In this document: positions 44,554 through 53,172 of the stretch, in pieces | Layout: every line of letters begins with the position of its first letter | How positions within the stretch are numbered: the first letter of the stretch is position 1 | NCBI RefSeq assembly: GCF_001423945.1 | Contig: NZ_LMPU01000009.1 | Location: 372,416 to 436,415, forward strand | Origin: Pedobacter sp. Leaf194 | Lineage (GTDB): Bacteria; Bacteroidota; Bacteroidia; Sphingobacteriales; Sphingobacteriaceae | Direction: 5' to 3' | Length of the DNA: 64,000 nt | Notes under the pieces: generated by a model | Seen by the model: the letters and a program-made list of their open reading frames with translations, nothing else | Databases searched by the model: none | Told to the model about the DNA's origin: nothing | Translations under genes and position numbers: made by a program

Positions 44554-45591
44554 TTAGCGTTTAAGTTTCTGCTGTTTTTCCCTTTTCATCCGTTCTCGAA
44601 CCCCATCGTCAACGCCTGTACCTTCCTTCATTGGTTTGAAAACCGAGCCGGATGTGGTATCTGCAGGAGGCGCCATTCTGATTTGATAGCGGTGAGATAT
44701 ATTTGCAGAAATCCGCTCTGTAAGTCCTGGAAAAAGCCAGTGTGAAAATTTAGCGCCTTTGGCTTTCCAACCAACGCCAATTTCCTTTCGCGGTCTTACC
44801 GAGCCGCGGACAACCGCATTTACAACTTTAGATGGTGGATCCATTGCGGCCATCCTAGGCGTACCTCCACTATAGTTAGCGGCGTGGCGCCAAAATGGCG
44901 TGTCTACAGCCCATGGCTCAATCGTAACCACCTTGATATTTTTGTAACCTGCCAGCCTCAACTCCTGTTTGATGGTTTTGGAGAGATTTAAAACACCTGC
45001 TTTCGTAGCCGAATAGGATGCATGGTAGGCAAGTGGGTTTACACTTTCTATGGAACCCATGTTAATCAGGGTTCCAAAACCCTGGCTTTTAAAAAGCGTA
45101 ATCGCAGCGTGACTTGAATAAATAAATCCCGTCAGGTTGATTTCGACAATCCTTGCCTGATCTGCCACTGGAATCTCCCAAAAGCGCCCAATGGCACCCA
45201 CACCGGCCATATTGATCCATACATCGACATGGCCAAGTTCATTCAGAGCCAGCTTCTGCAACCTCGCAACATCTTCCGGCTTGCTAATGTCCATTGCCAG
45301 CGTGATGGCCGTTCCGCCGTTAGAGCGAACTACCCTGGCCACTTCTTCGAGCGCCTCAGCTCTTCTAGCTGCAAGAATAACTTTGGCGCCATAACGCCCA
45401 ACCTCCTCTGCAACCCCCCTTCCAAATCCACTCGAGGCCCCTACGATTACGTAAGTCTTTTGAGCTACTTTTTTTTGCATGTTGATGCTCGGCGTAGATG
45501 TACCACATCCGCTAAGCATCAAACTGAACACAAGTGTCAAAACACAATTTAAAATAAAGATTTGCCGCAGAGATAAGTTTGTTGTAAACAT
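44554..45591 (-). CDS. Short-chain dehydrogenase with possible lipoprotein signal
   Basis: 345 residues as called. Residues 1-29 look like a lipoprotein signal (FILNCVLTLVFSLMLSGC, Cys29). From residue 38 on it is a classical SDR: GASSGFGRG (51-59), NMGSIESVN with the Ser, and YHASYSATKAG with Tyr-x3-Lys. If translation starts at Met38 (position 45480) the product is a normal cytosolic SDR. Which start is used is not clear. Substrate unknown. Confidence 0.75.
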   Translation of the reverse strand: MFTTNLSLRQIFILNCVLTLVFSLMLSGCGTSTPSINMQKKVAQKTYVIVGASSGFGRGVAEEVGRYGAKVILAARRAEALEEVARVVRSNGGTAITLAMDISKPEDVARLQKLALNELGHVDVWINMAGVGAIGRFWEIPVADQARIVEINLTGFIYSSHAAITLFKSQGFGTLINMGSIESVNPLAYHASYSATKAGVLNLSKTIKQELRLAGYKNIKVVTIEPWAVDTPFWRHAANYSGGTPRMAAMDPPSKVVNAVVRGSVRPRKEIGVGWKAKGAKFSHWLFPGLTERISANISHRYQIRMAPPADTTSGSVFKPMKEGTGVDDGVRERMKREKQQKLKR

Positions 45592-45794
45592 GCTATGAAG
45601 TAATTTATTATTCTTGAACCATCGCAGCCGATTATTTTTTGCGCTTTAAACTCCCGCTCATTAAATCGGTTTGGAGTTTTTATCAACCGGACAGATATAA
45701 GTTAAAAACCCTACACATTGGCCAAAAGTTGCTTATGTAAATACTGTTTCTTTAAAAGCGATGTACCTATTTTCTGTCTTAAGACCGGAGTTGA

Positions 45795-45910
45795 AGCAAG
45801 AAACTTATCGCCCATGCGATAGGCAACCTGAATGCGCACAAGCCTCATCCGCCTACCGGCACCTTCTCCGGGAGAGAAGGGTTCTAGCAAGAAAATTATC
45901 GCCCATGCGA
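45795..45910. repeat. 25-bp direct repeat around a GC-rich palindrome
   Basis: AGCAAGAAACTTATCGCCCA at 45795 and AGCAAGAAAATTATCGCCCA at 45886 are two copies (24 of 25 bases over the full length, both ending TGCGA), 91 bp apart. Between them is CCTCATCCGCCTACCGGCAC followed by CTTCTCCGGGAGAGAAGG, a palindrome of the type seen in dispersed REP-like elements. The rest of 45592-45993 has no gene; ORFs there run through the repeat. Confidence 0.65.
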
Positions 45911-45993
45911 ACCGGCAAAGAGAAAACAAGAAATTTGCCGAATTATAGCACTAGCCCAGACTAACTTCATTTTCAAGACACAGCCCTGAACAA

Positions 45994-46263
45994 TTAGCCA
46001 TAAATACTTAGCAAAATCAGCCAGGTAACAAAGCCAACGGGTGCCAGAACCGCAGCGCTTATAAAAAAAGATTTTACAAACTCTTTCTTGCCAAGCACTA
46101 AAAAAATAATTGCTGCAACCAGGTTTAACACCACATGTAGAAAGATGCAAACGCCCATTCCTACGGCTATACTGAAGCCCCTATCGGCTACGGTACTGGT
46201 GTGTACGATGAGCAAAGCATAAGCAGCAAACGCCAATAAATTTATCCCGATGATTTTGAACAT
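45994..46263 (-). CDS. Small membrane protein, unknown
   Basis: 89 residues, three membrane helices (about 4-24, 34-58, 66-87). Not recognised. It lies alone between a repeat and a 289-bp non-coding gap. Confidence 0.55.
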   Translation of the reverse strand: MFKIIGINLLAFAAYALLIVHTSTVADRGFSIAVGMGVCIFLHVVLNLVAAIIFLVLGKKEFVKSFFISAAVLAPVGFVTWLILLSIYG

Positions 46264-46437
46264 TATCTAAGTTTTTATCGTTCATTACTAGCTCCACTTG
46301 AAGCACTTACCTATTCCTAAGCATCGAACCGATAAAAATGTTTTTAATCCCAGATTTTTTATTTTAGCTGCGCAATACAAAGACTTACGTCAACGCAAAT
46401 GCTTTCAGAATTAACTATAACTCAAATTTCTATTTAT

Positions 46438-46465
46438 TGTCAATTAGCTGAAGCGTAAATTGACA
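46438..46465. repeat. 8-bp inverted repeat
   Basis: TGTCAATT and AATTGACA with a 12-nt spacer. No T-run follows. It might be an operator; nothing nearby shows for which gene. Confidence 0.35.
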
Positions 46466-46552
46466 GTTACTAAGGCGCCGAGTGCACTTAACCTCATAAA
46501 AGAAATCTCCCTAACACCTTCGAGATAAGCAACTATGCTGAGCATGATACCT

Positions 46553-47074
46553 TTACAAATCGATCACTTTTTCCATTTCTATAAGCCGAATGGTTTCCAC
46601 TTTGGGCTTTCCAAACCTTTCCGGAATCTCCTCAAAGGCGATTGAATGGCCTGTAGGCACATAACCATGACGGCTGTACCAATTTATCAGCTCAAGGCGG
46701 CCACTGATAACCGAGATGACTATCCTGGAGCAATTATTTGCACGGGCATATTGCTCTGCCTCCGCCAGGAGTAACTTGCCATAACCAAGCCCTTGTAAAA
46801 TTGGTGAAATCGCAAACATACCAAGGTAAAGGTCAGCAGATTTTACCTCAAGGCAAACCGTTCCCAAAATCTTCGCATCCTCGTCGCTGATTATTAAAAT
46901 TGCCACTTCGGGCTTAACCAACATTTGCATCAAAGCCTGTTCATCTATACGGATGCCATCAAGAATTTCAGCCTCGGTTGTCCACCCCTTTTTCGATTCT
47001 TCGCCGCGATAGGCAGCGTTTACCAGTTTTTCGAGTTCTTTGGCATCTTCAGGCCGGGCAATCGTTATTTTCAT
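46553..47074 (-). CDS. GNAT-family N-acetyltransferase
   Basis: 173 residues. Acetyl-CoA motif A is ISPILQGLGYGKLLLAEAE; motif B includes WYSRHGYVPTG. The substrate cannot be told. Confidence 0.88.
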   Translation of the reverse strand: MKITIARPEDAKELEKLVNAAYRGEESKKGWTTEAEILDGIRIDEQALMQMLVKPEVAILIISDEDAKILGTVCLEVKSADLYLGMFAISPILQGLGYGKLLLAEAEQYARANNCSRIVISVISGRLELINWYSRHGYVPTGHSIAFEEIPERFGKPKVETIRLIEMEKVIDL

Positions 47075-47194
47075 CTTTGTATTTGTGCAGCGAAAATAAA
47101 CAATAGATTTTGCTTTACTATGGCTACCGATTAATCAAGAGAAAGAAAAATACAGCCGAAGTTTTTGCTGCCAGCGCAACTGAATGTATAAAAC

Positions 47195-47689
47195 CTAAAA
47201 GGCCAGGCCGACCTGAAATGCGATGGTTGCAGAAGAGGGCTTATCGTTTCCAAACCTTACAGGTACCGGAAGAACGACGAAGATTTTGCTGGCTTTATTG
47301 TTGATGATCACTTTGTTTATTCCTGGTGTAAAGCCATATCGGCCAGAGGTTTCAAATGCCAGGCGCCCGACGAAAGTAAATCCGCTTCCGAGCGACAAAA
47401 GTACACCCGGGTGGATAAGCAAGTTCGACATTTTGCTCGACCCGTTTTCCGCCCTAACATAGGGAACTACCTCAAAAGAGAACCCAATTTTTTTACTTTT
47501 CCAAAGGTTAAGCCCAACGGGAACGCCCACAACATAGTGCCCGTCGAAGTTAAAGGTGGTACTTTCGGAAGTAAAGGTGACAATGGGATGCACCACACCC
47601 ACATAACCGGTAATTTTTGGATAACTTTCCTGAGCGAAAGTAGATAGTTTGATGCTGATAAGCATTAATAAGACAACGTATTTCTTCAT
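47195..47689 (-). CDS. Outer-membrane-barrel-like secreted protein, unknown
   Basis: 164 residues with a signal peptide (VVLLMLISIKLSTFAQ) and alternating-strand sequences ending in Phe (IAFQVGLAF), typical of small beta barrels or porin-like folds. Function unknown. Confidence 0.6.
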   Translation of the reverse strand: MKKYVVLLMLISIKLSTFAQESYPKITGYVGVVHPIVTFTSESTTFNFDGHYVVGVPVGLNLWKSKKIGFSFEVVPYVRAENGSSKMSNLLIHPGVLLSLGSGFTFVGRLAFETSGRYGFTPGINKVIINNKASKIFVVLPVPVRFGNDKPSSATIAFQVGLAF

Positions 47690-47732
47690 GGCCTAAAAAT
47701 AACTTCGCGTTATAAGTCAAAATAGAACTGAA

Positions 47733-48581
47733 TTAACTATTTGTATACTCTTTACTTTTTTTAGCTCTTTTTCTATAAACGGAAGGATTTTCACCGGTTT
47801 GTTTCTTAAATATTCTGTTAAAATGGCTCTGATCAGAAAAGCCTGTTAGGTAAGCAATCTCGGTGAGCGAATATGAAGTGGTTTCCAAAAGTTTAATGGC
47901 TTTGTCTATGCGCATCTTTCGGATGTAATCCCCAAAAGACATGTTGTCAAAGTACTTGGAAAACGCCCTTGAAAGATATGCCGGATTAATATCCAATTCG
48001 TTTGAAGCCCGCCTTAAACTTATAGACATGTTGGTATCCATCTGGTCTTGTATCATTTCTTTCAACTCCATCGTCCATCCGGGCGCCTTTTTCTTACCCG
48101 TTTTGAGGTATTTATGGTAAACATCGAGCAATAATTGTTCTCCAGCCGCATCGCAATGTTTCTGATTAAACATGTGTTTTGCCCAATGGTAGAGGCCATC
48201 ATAAATTTTCATGCCGATCTCCAGCAGTTCATAATCATCTTTAATTTGTTGCGATAAACCCATAAAAATTGCCGAAAGGCCTGCCGCCTGCGGCGCAAAA
48301 TCCAGTCGATCGGTGTCGGCACCCCGAACAATTGCCGCAATGCGGTCGAGGGCTTCATCCTTAAGTTTATGTTTTTTCAAGAAATAATCAAATATGCATT
48401 CATCTTCATAGTGGCTGTACTCTACGCCCGGCAGGTCAAAAGGTATCGCATCCAGCTCATTTGCCTTTACAATCACTTGCTCAAATGGAACATAAATAAT
48501 CTCAGCATCTTGGTCAATAAAACGTTTGATTAGCCAGGGACAAGCTATACGGTTAATTTTGGGTGTTCTCTGGTAATCCAT
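47733..48581 (-). CDS. ChrB-type domain fused to an AraC DNA-binding domain
   Basis: 282 residues. Residues 1-140 match the chromate-resistance ChrB C-terminal domain (RTPKINRIACPWLIKRFID, LPGVEYSHYEDECIFDYFL, AAIVRGADTDR). Residues 180-275 are an AraC/XylS double helix-turn-helix (LRRASNELDINPAYLSRAFS, then YSLTEIAYLTGFSDQSHFNR). No chrA transporter lies nearby. A metal or anion sensor that regulates transcription directly is a reasonable inference. Start chosen at the ATG before the conserved RTPK segment. Confidence 0.8.
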   Translation of the reverse strand: MDYQRTPKINRIACPWLIKRFIDQDAEIIYVPFEQVIVKANELDAIPFDLPGVEYSHYEDECIFDYFLKKHKLKDEALDRIAAIVRGADTDRLDFAPQAAGLSAIFMGLSQQIKDDYELLEIGMKIYDGLYHWAKHMFNQKHCDAAGEQLLLDVYHKYLKTGKKKAPGWTMELKEMIQDQMDTNMSISLRRASNELDINPAYLSRAFSKYFDNMSFGDYIRKMRIDKAIKLLETTSYSLTEIAYLTGFSDQSHFNRIFKKQTGENPSVYRKRAKKSKEYTNS

Positions 48582-48975
48582 TTCATTATATTTGGTTAGT
48601 TTGGTTAGCTAAAGGTAAAAATCTTCTTCAACCTTCCACCTTGCGCAACTTTTCTGAATAATGGAACATTATTGATTTTTGCAGTAAGTAATATAACTCA
48701 TCTGGCCATTTCCAATCCCCAGTTTTATTTCATTAATCAATTATTTTTTCTGCTTTTGCAAGCTCACCAGAACTTCAATTTGGCTACCTTTTATTAAAAA
48801 AAGCTAAGCAACCTTGATTGGGTACGGCGGCAAATAACTACCGAAAGTAGCAAGCGATAAAAGCAATAACCAGTCTGTTAGAAAATTTAATATGCCTTTA
48901 AGGCCCACGATGAAGGCTAGCTTAGTCAATCGTTTTTTTAGCTGTTAACATGCCAAAAAAACCACCGTGTTTTAC
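48582..48975. other. Gap of about 400 bp upstream of purH
   Basis: No gene, no terminator with a U-tract, and no purine riboswitch aptamer that I can draw. The right end carries the purH promoter. Confidence 0.5.
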
Positions 48976-48983
48976 TACCTTTG
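48976..48983 (+). promoter_or_regulatory. -7 promoter box of purH
   Basis: TACCTTTG fits TAnnTTTG and precedes the ATG at 49005 by 21 bp, so the leader is about 15 nt. Confidence 0.7.
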
Positions 48984-49004
48984 CGGCTCAAAATTTACAG
49001 TAGC

Positions 49005-50531
49005 ATGAGTCAGCCGATTAAAATTAAAAACGCTTTAATTTCAGTATATTATAAAGATGGTTTAGCGCCGTTAGTAAAATTATTAGCCGCTCAGGGCGTG
49101 CAGTTATTTTCTACGGGTGGAACAGAACAATTTATAAAAGATTTGAATTTGCCCGTAACCGCTGTTGAGGATTTGACAGGTTACCCATCAATTTTAGGTG
49201 GCCGTGTTAAAACTTTGCACCCAAAGGTTTTCGGTGGAATTTTAAATCGTAGGGCGTTGGCGGGCGATCAGGAACAGATTGCAGAATATGAAATTCCGGA
49301 GATTGACCTGGTAATTGTTGATTTATATCCTTTCGAAGAAACAGTTAAAGCAGGTGGAACGCCTGAGGAAATCATCGAGAAAATTGATATCGGCGGCATT
49401 TCGTTAATCCGTGCTGCAGCCAAAAACTTTAACGATGTGGTTATCATCGCATCAAAAAATGATTACCCTACCCTACAAGCTCAACTGGAAGAACAAAACG
49501 GGGAAACTACTTTAGCGCAGCGTAAAACCTATGCTAAAAAGGCTTTCCACACTTCTTCTCACTACGATACCGCGATTTTCAACTATTTTAATGCCGAAGA
49601 ACCGCTTGATGTTTTCAAGCAGAGTGTTACCGAAGCGAAGACTTTGCGTTATGGTGAAAACCCACACCAGGGCGGTGTTTTTTATGGCGATTTGGATGCA
49701 ATGTTCACCAAACTGAACGGTAAAGAACTTTCTTACAACAATTTAGTTGATGTAGACGCCGCAGTTGCCTTAATAGATGAATTTGATGAGCCCACGTTTG
49801 CCATTCTAAAACATACAAATGCCTGTGGTATCGCTTCGCGAAGTACTGTAAAACAGGCATGGATTGATGCGCTGGCCTGCGATCCGGTTTCTGCTTTTGG
49901 TGGCGTTTTAATTACCAATGTTGAAGTTGATTTAGAAACTGCTCAGGAAATTAACAACCTGTTTTTTGAGGTGCTGATTGCACCAGCTTACCAGCTGGAA
50001 GCAGTTGAATTGTTCAGTAAAAAGAAAAACCGGGTAATTTTGCAACGCAATGAGGTTGAATTAGCTAAAAAGCAATTTAAAACTTTATTAAACGGCGTAA
50101 TTGAGCAGGATAAAGATTTAATAATCGAAGGACCGGAGCAAATGACAACAGTTACGGAGAAAGCGCCAACTGCTGAAGAATTAAAAGACTTGCATTTCGC
50201 TAACAAAATCGTAAAACATACAAAATCAAATACCATTGTTTTGGTTAAGGATAATGTACTAATTGCGAGTGGCGTTGGCCAGACTTCACGCGTTGATGCA
50301 TTGAGACAGGCGATTGAAAAAGCGGCCTCTTTCGGTTTCAGCGTTAAAGGAAGCTCGATGGCATCGGATGCATTCTTCCCTTTTCCCGACTGCGTGGAGA
50401 TAGCAGCCGAAGCGGGAATTACGGCAGTTTTACAACCAGGAGGATCAATTAAAGATGCAGACTCGGTTGCGAAAGCTAACGAAAAAGGCATTGCAATGGT
50501 TACCACCGGCGTTAGGCATTTTAAACACTAG
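49005..50531 (+). CDS. purH: Bifunctional AICAR formyltransferase / IMP cyclohydrolase
   Basis: 508 residues from MSQPIKIKNALI; a TTG further upstream in the same frame lies inside the -7 box and is not used. The N-terminal IMP cyclohydrolase (MGS-like, about 1-150, FSTGGTEQFI) and the C-terminal AICAR transformylase (LRYGENPHQGG, FAILKHTNACGIA) are complete. It performs the last two steps of purine synthesis. Confidence 0.96.
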   Translation: MSQPIKIKNALISVYYKDGLAPLVKLLAAQGVQLFSTGGTEQFIKDLNLPVTAVEDLTGYPSILGGRVKTLHPKVFGGILNRRALAGDQEQIAEYEIPEIDLVIVDLYPFEETVKAGGTPEEIIEKIDIGGISLIRAAAKNFNDVVIIASKNDYPTLQAQLEEQNGETTLAQRKTYAKKAFHTSSHYDTAIFNYFNAEEPLDVFKQSVTEAKTLRYGENPHQGGVFYGDLDAMFTKLNGKELSYNNLVDVDAAVALIDEFDEPTFAILKHTNACGIASRSTVKQAWIDALACDPVSAFGGVLITNVEVDLETAQEINNLFFEVLIAPAYQLEAVELFSKKKNRVILQRNEVELAKKQFKTLLNGVIEQDKDLIIEGPEQMTTVTEKAPTAEELKDLHFANKIVKHTKSNTIVLVKDNVLIASGVGQTSRVDALRQAIEKAASFGFSVKGSSMASDAFFPFPDCVEIAAEAGITAVLQPGGSIKDADSVAKANEKGIAMVTTGVRHFKH

Positions 50532-50534
50532 TTT

Positions 50535-50600
50535 TTTAAGCTGCAAGCTGAAGCACAAAGCGTAAAGCTTATTGCAGCCGTTATGGCCTGCGGGCTTTTA
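50535..50600. repeat. Word-repeat hairpin between purH and mreB
   Basis: Left words AAGCTGCAAGCTGAAGC and AAAGCGTAAAGC; right words TTGCAGCC and GGCCTGCGGGCTTTT. AAGCTGCA / TGCAGC and AAAGC / GCTTT pair across the centre. Confidence 0.6.
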
Positions 50601-50645
50601 GCATTTATCTTTCTTAATAAAGAAAGTTGAACTTAAAACAATAAA

Positions 50646-50668
50646 AAACCTATTTTTACATTAGGTTT
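50646..50668. other. Hairpin upstream of mreB
   Basis: AAACCTA / TAGGTTT, 9-nt loop. On the plus strand there is no T-run, on the minus strand TTTTTTATTG follows; likely a weak stop for leftward transcripts or a leader element for mreB. Confidence 0.4.
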
Positions 50669-50707
50669 AATATAGATTTAACAAATTAAAGAAAATATAA
50701 CTCATAC

Positions 50708-51730
50708 ATGGGATTATTCAATTGGTTTACGCAGGAAGTTGCCATCGATTTAGGCACTGCGAATACCCTAATTATACATAACGACAAAGTGGTTGTAGAT
50801 GAGCCATCTATTGTTGCGTTCGATCGTACTACTAATAAAGTGATCGCAATTGGTCGCCAGGCCATGCAAATGGAAGGTAAAACCCATGATAATATTAAAA
50901 CCGTTCGCCCATTGAAAGATGGAGTAATTGCCGATTTTAACGCTGCTGAAGCGATGATAAAAGGCATGATCCGAATGCTTAATGGCGGTAAAGGCTGGAT
51001 GTTTCCATCATTACGAATGGTTATTTGCATTCCTTCCGGGATTACTGAAGTAGAGAAACGTGCCGTACGAGATTCGGCGGAAATTGCAGGTGCAAAAGAG
51101 GTTTACTTAATTCACGAACCAATGGCTGCCGCGGTTGGTATTGGGATTGACGTGGAAGAACCGATGGGTAATATGATTATTGATATCGGTGGCGGTACCA
51201 CAGAAATCGCTGTTATTGCATTGTCTGGTATTGTTTGCGATCAATCTATCCGCGTTGCGGGAGATAATTTCGACTCGGATATTGTAAACTACATTCGCCG
51301 CCAGCACAACATTATGATTGGCGACAGAACTGCGGAGAAAATAAAAATTGAAGTTGGTGCAGCGCTACCCGAATTGCAGGATGCTCCGGCAGATTTCGCC
51401 GTGCAGGGCCGTGATTTAATGACGGGTGTTCCTAAACAAATCACCGTTTCTTATACTGAAATTGCGCACTGTTTGGATAAATCTATCTCTAAAATTGAAG
51501 AAGCGATTTTAAAAGCTTTAGAGATTACACCACCAGAACTTTCTGCAGATATTTACCAAACCGGTATTTATTTAACAGGCGGCGGTGCGCTGCTTAGGGG
51601 TTTGGATAAACGTGTTGCAGCAAAAACAAAACTACCTGTTCATGTTGCTGAAGACCCACTGCGTGCAGTTGTTCGCGGTACTGGCATTGCCCTTAAAAAC
51701 ATCGGAACTTATAAATTTTTAATGCAATAA
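50708..51730 (+). CDS. mreB: Rod shape-determining protein MreB
   Basis: 340 residues, actin fold. Phosphate-1 motif VAIDLGTANTLI, phosphate-2 IIDIGGGTTEIAVI and adenosine motif TGGGALLRGLD are seen. It directs lateral wall synthesis together with MreC, MreD, PBP2 and RodA, all encoded directly downstream. Confidence 0.97.
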   Translation: MGLFNWFTQEVAIDLGTANTLIIHNDKVVVDEPSIVAFDRTTNKVIAIGRQAMQMEGKTHDNIKTVRPLKDGVIADFNAAEAMIKGMIRMLNGGKGWMFPSLRMVICIPSGITEVEKRAVRDSAEIAGAKEVYLIHEPMAAAVGIGIDVEEPMGNMIIDIGGGTTEIAVIALSGIVCDQSIRVAGDNFDSDIVNYIRRQHNIMIGDRTAEKIKIEVGAALPELQDAPADFAVQGRDLMTGVPKQITVSYTEIAHCLDKSISKIEEAILKALEITPPELSADIYQTGIYLTGGGALLRGLDKRVAAKTKLPVHVAEDPLRAVVRGTGIALKNIGTYKFLMQ

Positions 51731-51732
51731 AT

Positions 51733-51818
51733 CACGTTGTGCGTTGTAGGTTAAAAGTTTTAAGTCGTGTTTACTTAGAGCATAAAACTTACAACGTAAT
51801 ACTTAAAATTTACAACTG
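51733..51818. repeat. Word-repeat hairpin between mreB and mreC
   Basis: Left arm words CGTTGTGCGTTGTAGG and AAAAGTTTTAAGTCG; right arm words AAAACTTACAACG and ACTTAAAATTTACAACT. CGTTGTA and AAGTTTTA words oppose their complements around the centre TTTACTTAGAGC. Confidence 0.7.
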
Positions 51819-51820
51819 GA

Positions 51821-52660
51821 ATGCGTAACCTTTGGATTTTCATAAGCAGATACAACGCATTTTTCTTATTTATTATCTTTTTTTTGATCGGAATTTATTT
51901 AACGGTCAAAAATAATGCTTACCAGCGAAGCGTAACTCTAAATTCAACAAATGAGGTAGTTGGCACAGCCTATGAGCGTTTTAACGTTTTCAAAAGGTAT
52001 CTAAATTTAGGGAAAGTGAATGATAGTCTGGCCGCCGAGAATGCGAAGCTTAAAACAACACTCCTGGCTTTAACAACAGTAGATTCTGCTATGGATGTTA
52101 AAGTTATTGACACGACAACCAATCAGCAATACACCTACATTGCGGCCAAAGTGGTTAAGAATTCGGTAACCTTGCGAAATAATGTAATGACGGTGAATAA
52201 AGGAACGCTTGACGGACTGGAACCCGGAATGGCTGTTATTTCACCGCAGCAGGGCGTAGTTGGTTTTATACGTGATGTTTCTGCACACCTGGCAACGATT
52301 CAGTCGTTATTGCATAAAGACACAAAAATTAGTGTAAACATTAAAAGAAACAATGCCCTTGGGTCTTTGGTGTGGGGCGATAATAATTTCGATATCCGTA
52401 AGGCTTTTATTAAAGAAGTTCCAAATCATATTAAAATGAATGTTGGTGATACGGTGGTAACTTCTGGTTTAGGGAAATTTCCCGCAGGAATTTTAGTGGG
52501 TAGGCTTAGCAGAACAAACATCGCAACGAATGATAATTTTTTGTCGGCCGAATTAAATTTATTCAATGATTTTTCAACTTTGCAGTATGTTTACGTGATT
52601 AAAAACAAACTTGCTAAAGAACAGGAACTTTTAGAAAACCCGGTTAAGCCAAAAGAATGA
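51821..52660 (+). CDS. mreC: Rod shape-determining protein MreC
   Basis: 279 residues: N-terminal membrane helix (about 10-28), coiled coil (about 60-80) and the two beta-barrel domains of MreC (LDGLEPGMAVISPQQGVVG, VVTSGLGKFPAGILVGRL). It links the MreB filament to the periplasmic wall enzymes. Overlaps mreD by 4 bp. Confidence 0.93.
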   Translation: MRNLWIFISRYNAFFLFIIFFLIGIYLTVKNNAYQRSVTLNSTNEVVGTAYERFNVFKRYLNLGKVNDSLAAENAKLKTTLLALTTVDSAMDVKVIDTTTNQQYTYIAAKVVKNSVTLRNNVMTVNKGTLDGLEPGMAVISPQQGVVGFIRDVSAHLATIQSLLHKDTKISVNIKRNNALGSLVWGDNNFDIRKAFIKEVPNHIKMNVGDTVVTSGLGKFPAGILVGRLSRTNIATNDNFLSAELNLFNDFSTLQYVYVIKNKLAKEQELLENPVKPKE

Positions 52661-53172
52661 GCAGTAGATTAATAATAATAAATATCATAAGATGGTTTAT
52701 CCTGCTTTTTGTTCAAATCTTTTTGCTCAAAAACATGGGCTTTTATGATTTATCTACACCTTTCATTTACGTGCTTTTCCTGCTTTTGCTTCCATTCGGT
52801 ATTCCGAACATCCTCCTTTATTTATTGGCCTTTGGAACGGGTTTAACACTCGATGCCTTTTACGATACCATGGGCGTACATGCAACAGCGTGCGTGGTTT
52901 TGGCTTTTGTTCGCATCTCTTTCATATCTATAAGTTTAAACAAAGACGCCATTGACGACCCTGAGCCAGCTTTAAGCTACATGGGATTCCAATGGTTTGC
53001 ACTATATTCTTTTCTTTGCATCAGTACCCATCATCTTGTTTTGTTCTTTTTAGAAACCTTTAGATTAACAGAAATTGGCTATACCTTAATGAGATGTGGC
53101 ATAAGTTGTATCTTTACGCTTGGATTAATCTTACTGGTTGAGTTTATTTTCTATAAAAGGACGTCCCGCTAA
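52657..53172 (+). CDS. mreD: Rod shape-determining protein MreD
   Basis: 171 residues, five membrane helices, poorly conserved in sequence as usual for the family; the assignment depends on the topology and on the mreBC-mrdA context. ATG overlaps the stop of mreC and its stop touches the start of mrdA. Confidence 0.88.
   Translation: MSSRLIIINIIRWFILLFVQIFLLKNMGFYDLSTPFIYVLFLLLLPFGIPNILLYLLAFGTGLTLDAFYDTMGVHATACVVLAFVRISFISISLNKDAIDDPEPALSYMGFQWFALYSFLCISTHHLVLFFLETFRLTEIGYTLMRCGISCIFTLGLILLVEFIFYKRTSR

Noticed and set aside
45711-45964. Frames of about 70 codons across the 45.8-kb repeat
   Set aside because: They run through the direct repeats and palindrome on both strands, which indicates repeat composition and not a gene.
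48582-48975. Purine riboswitch upstream of purH
   Set aside because: The predicted leader is only about 15 nt after the -7 box, too short for an aptamer, and no aptamer consensus was found in the gap.
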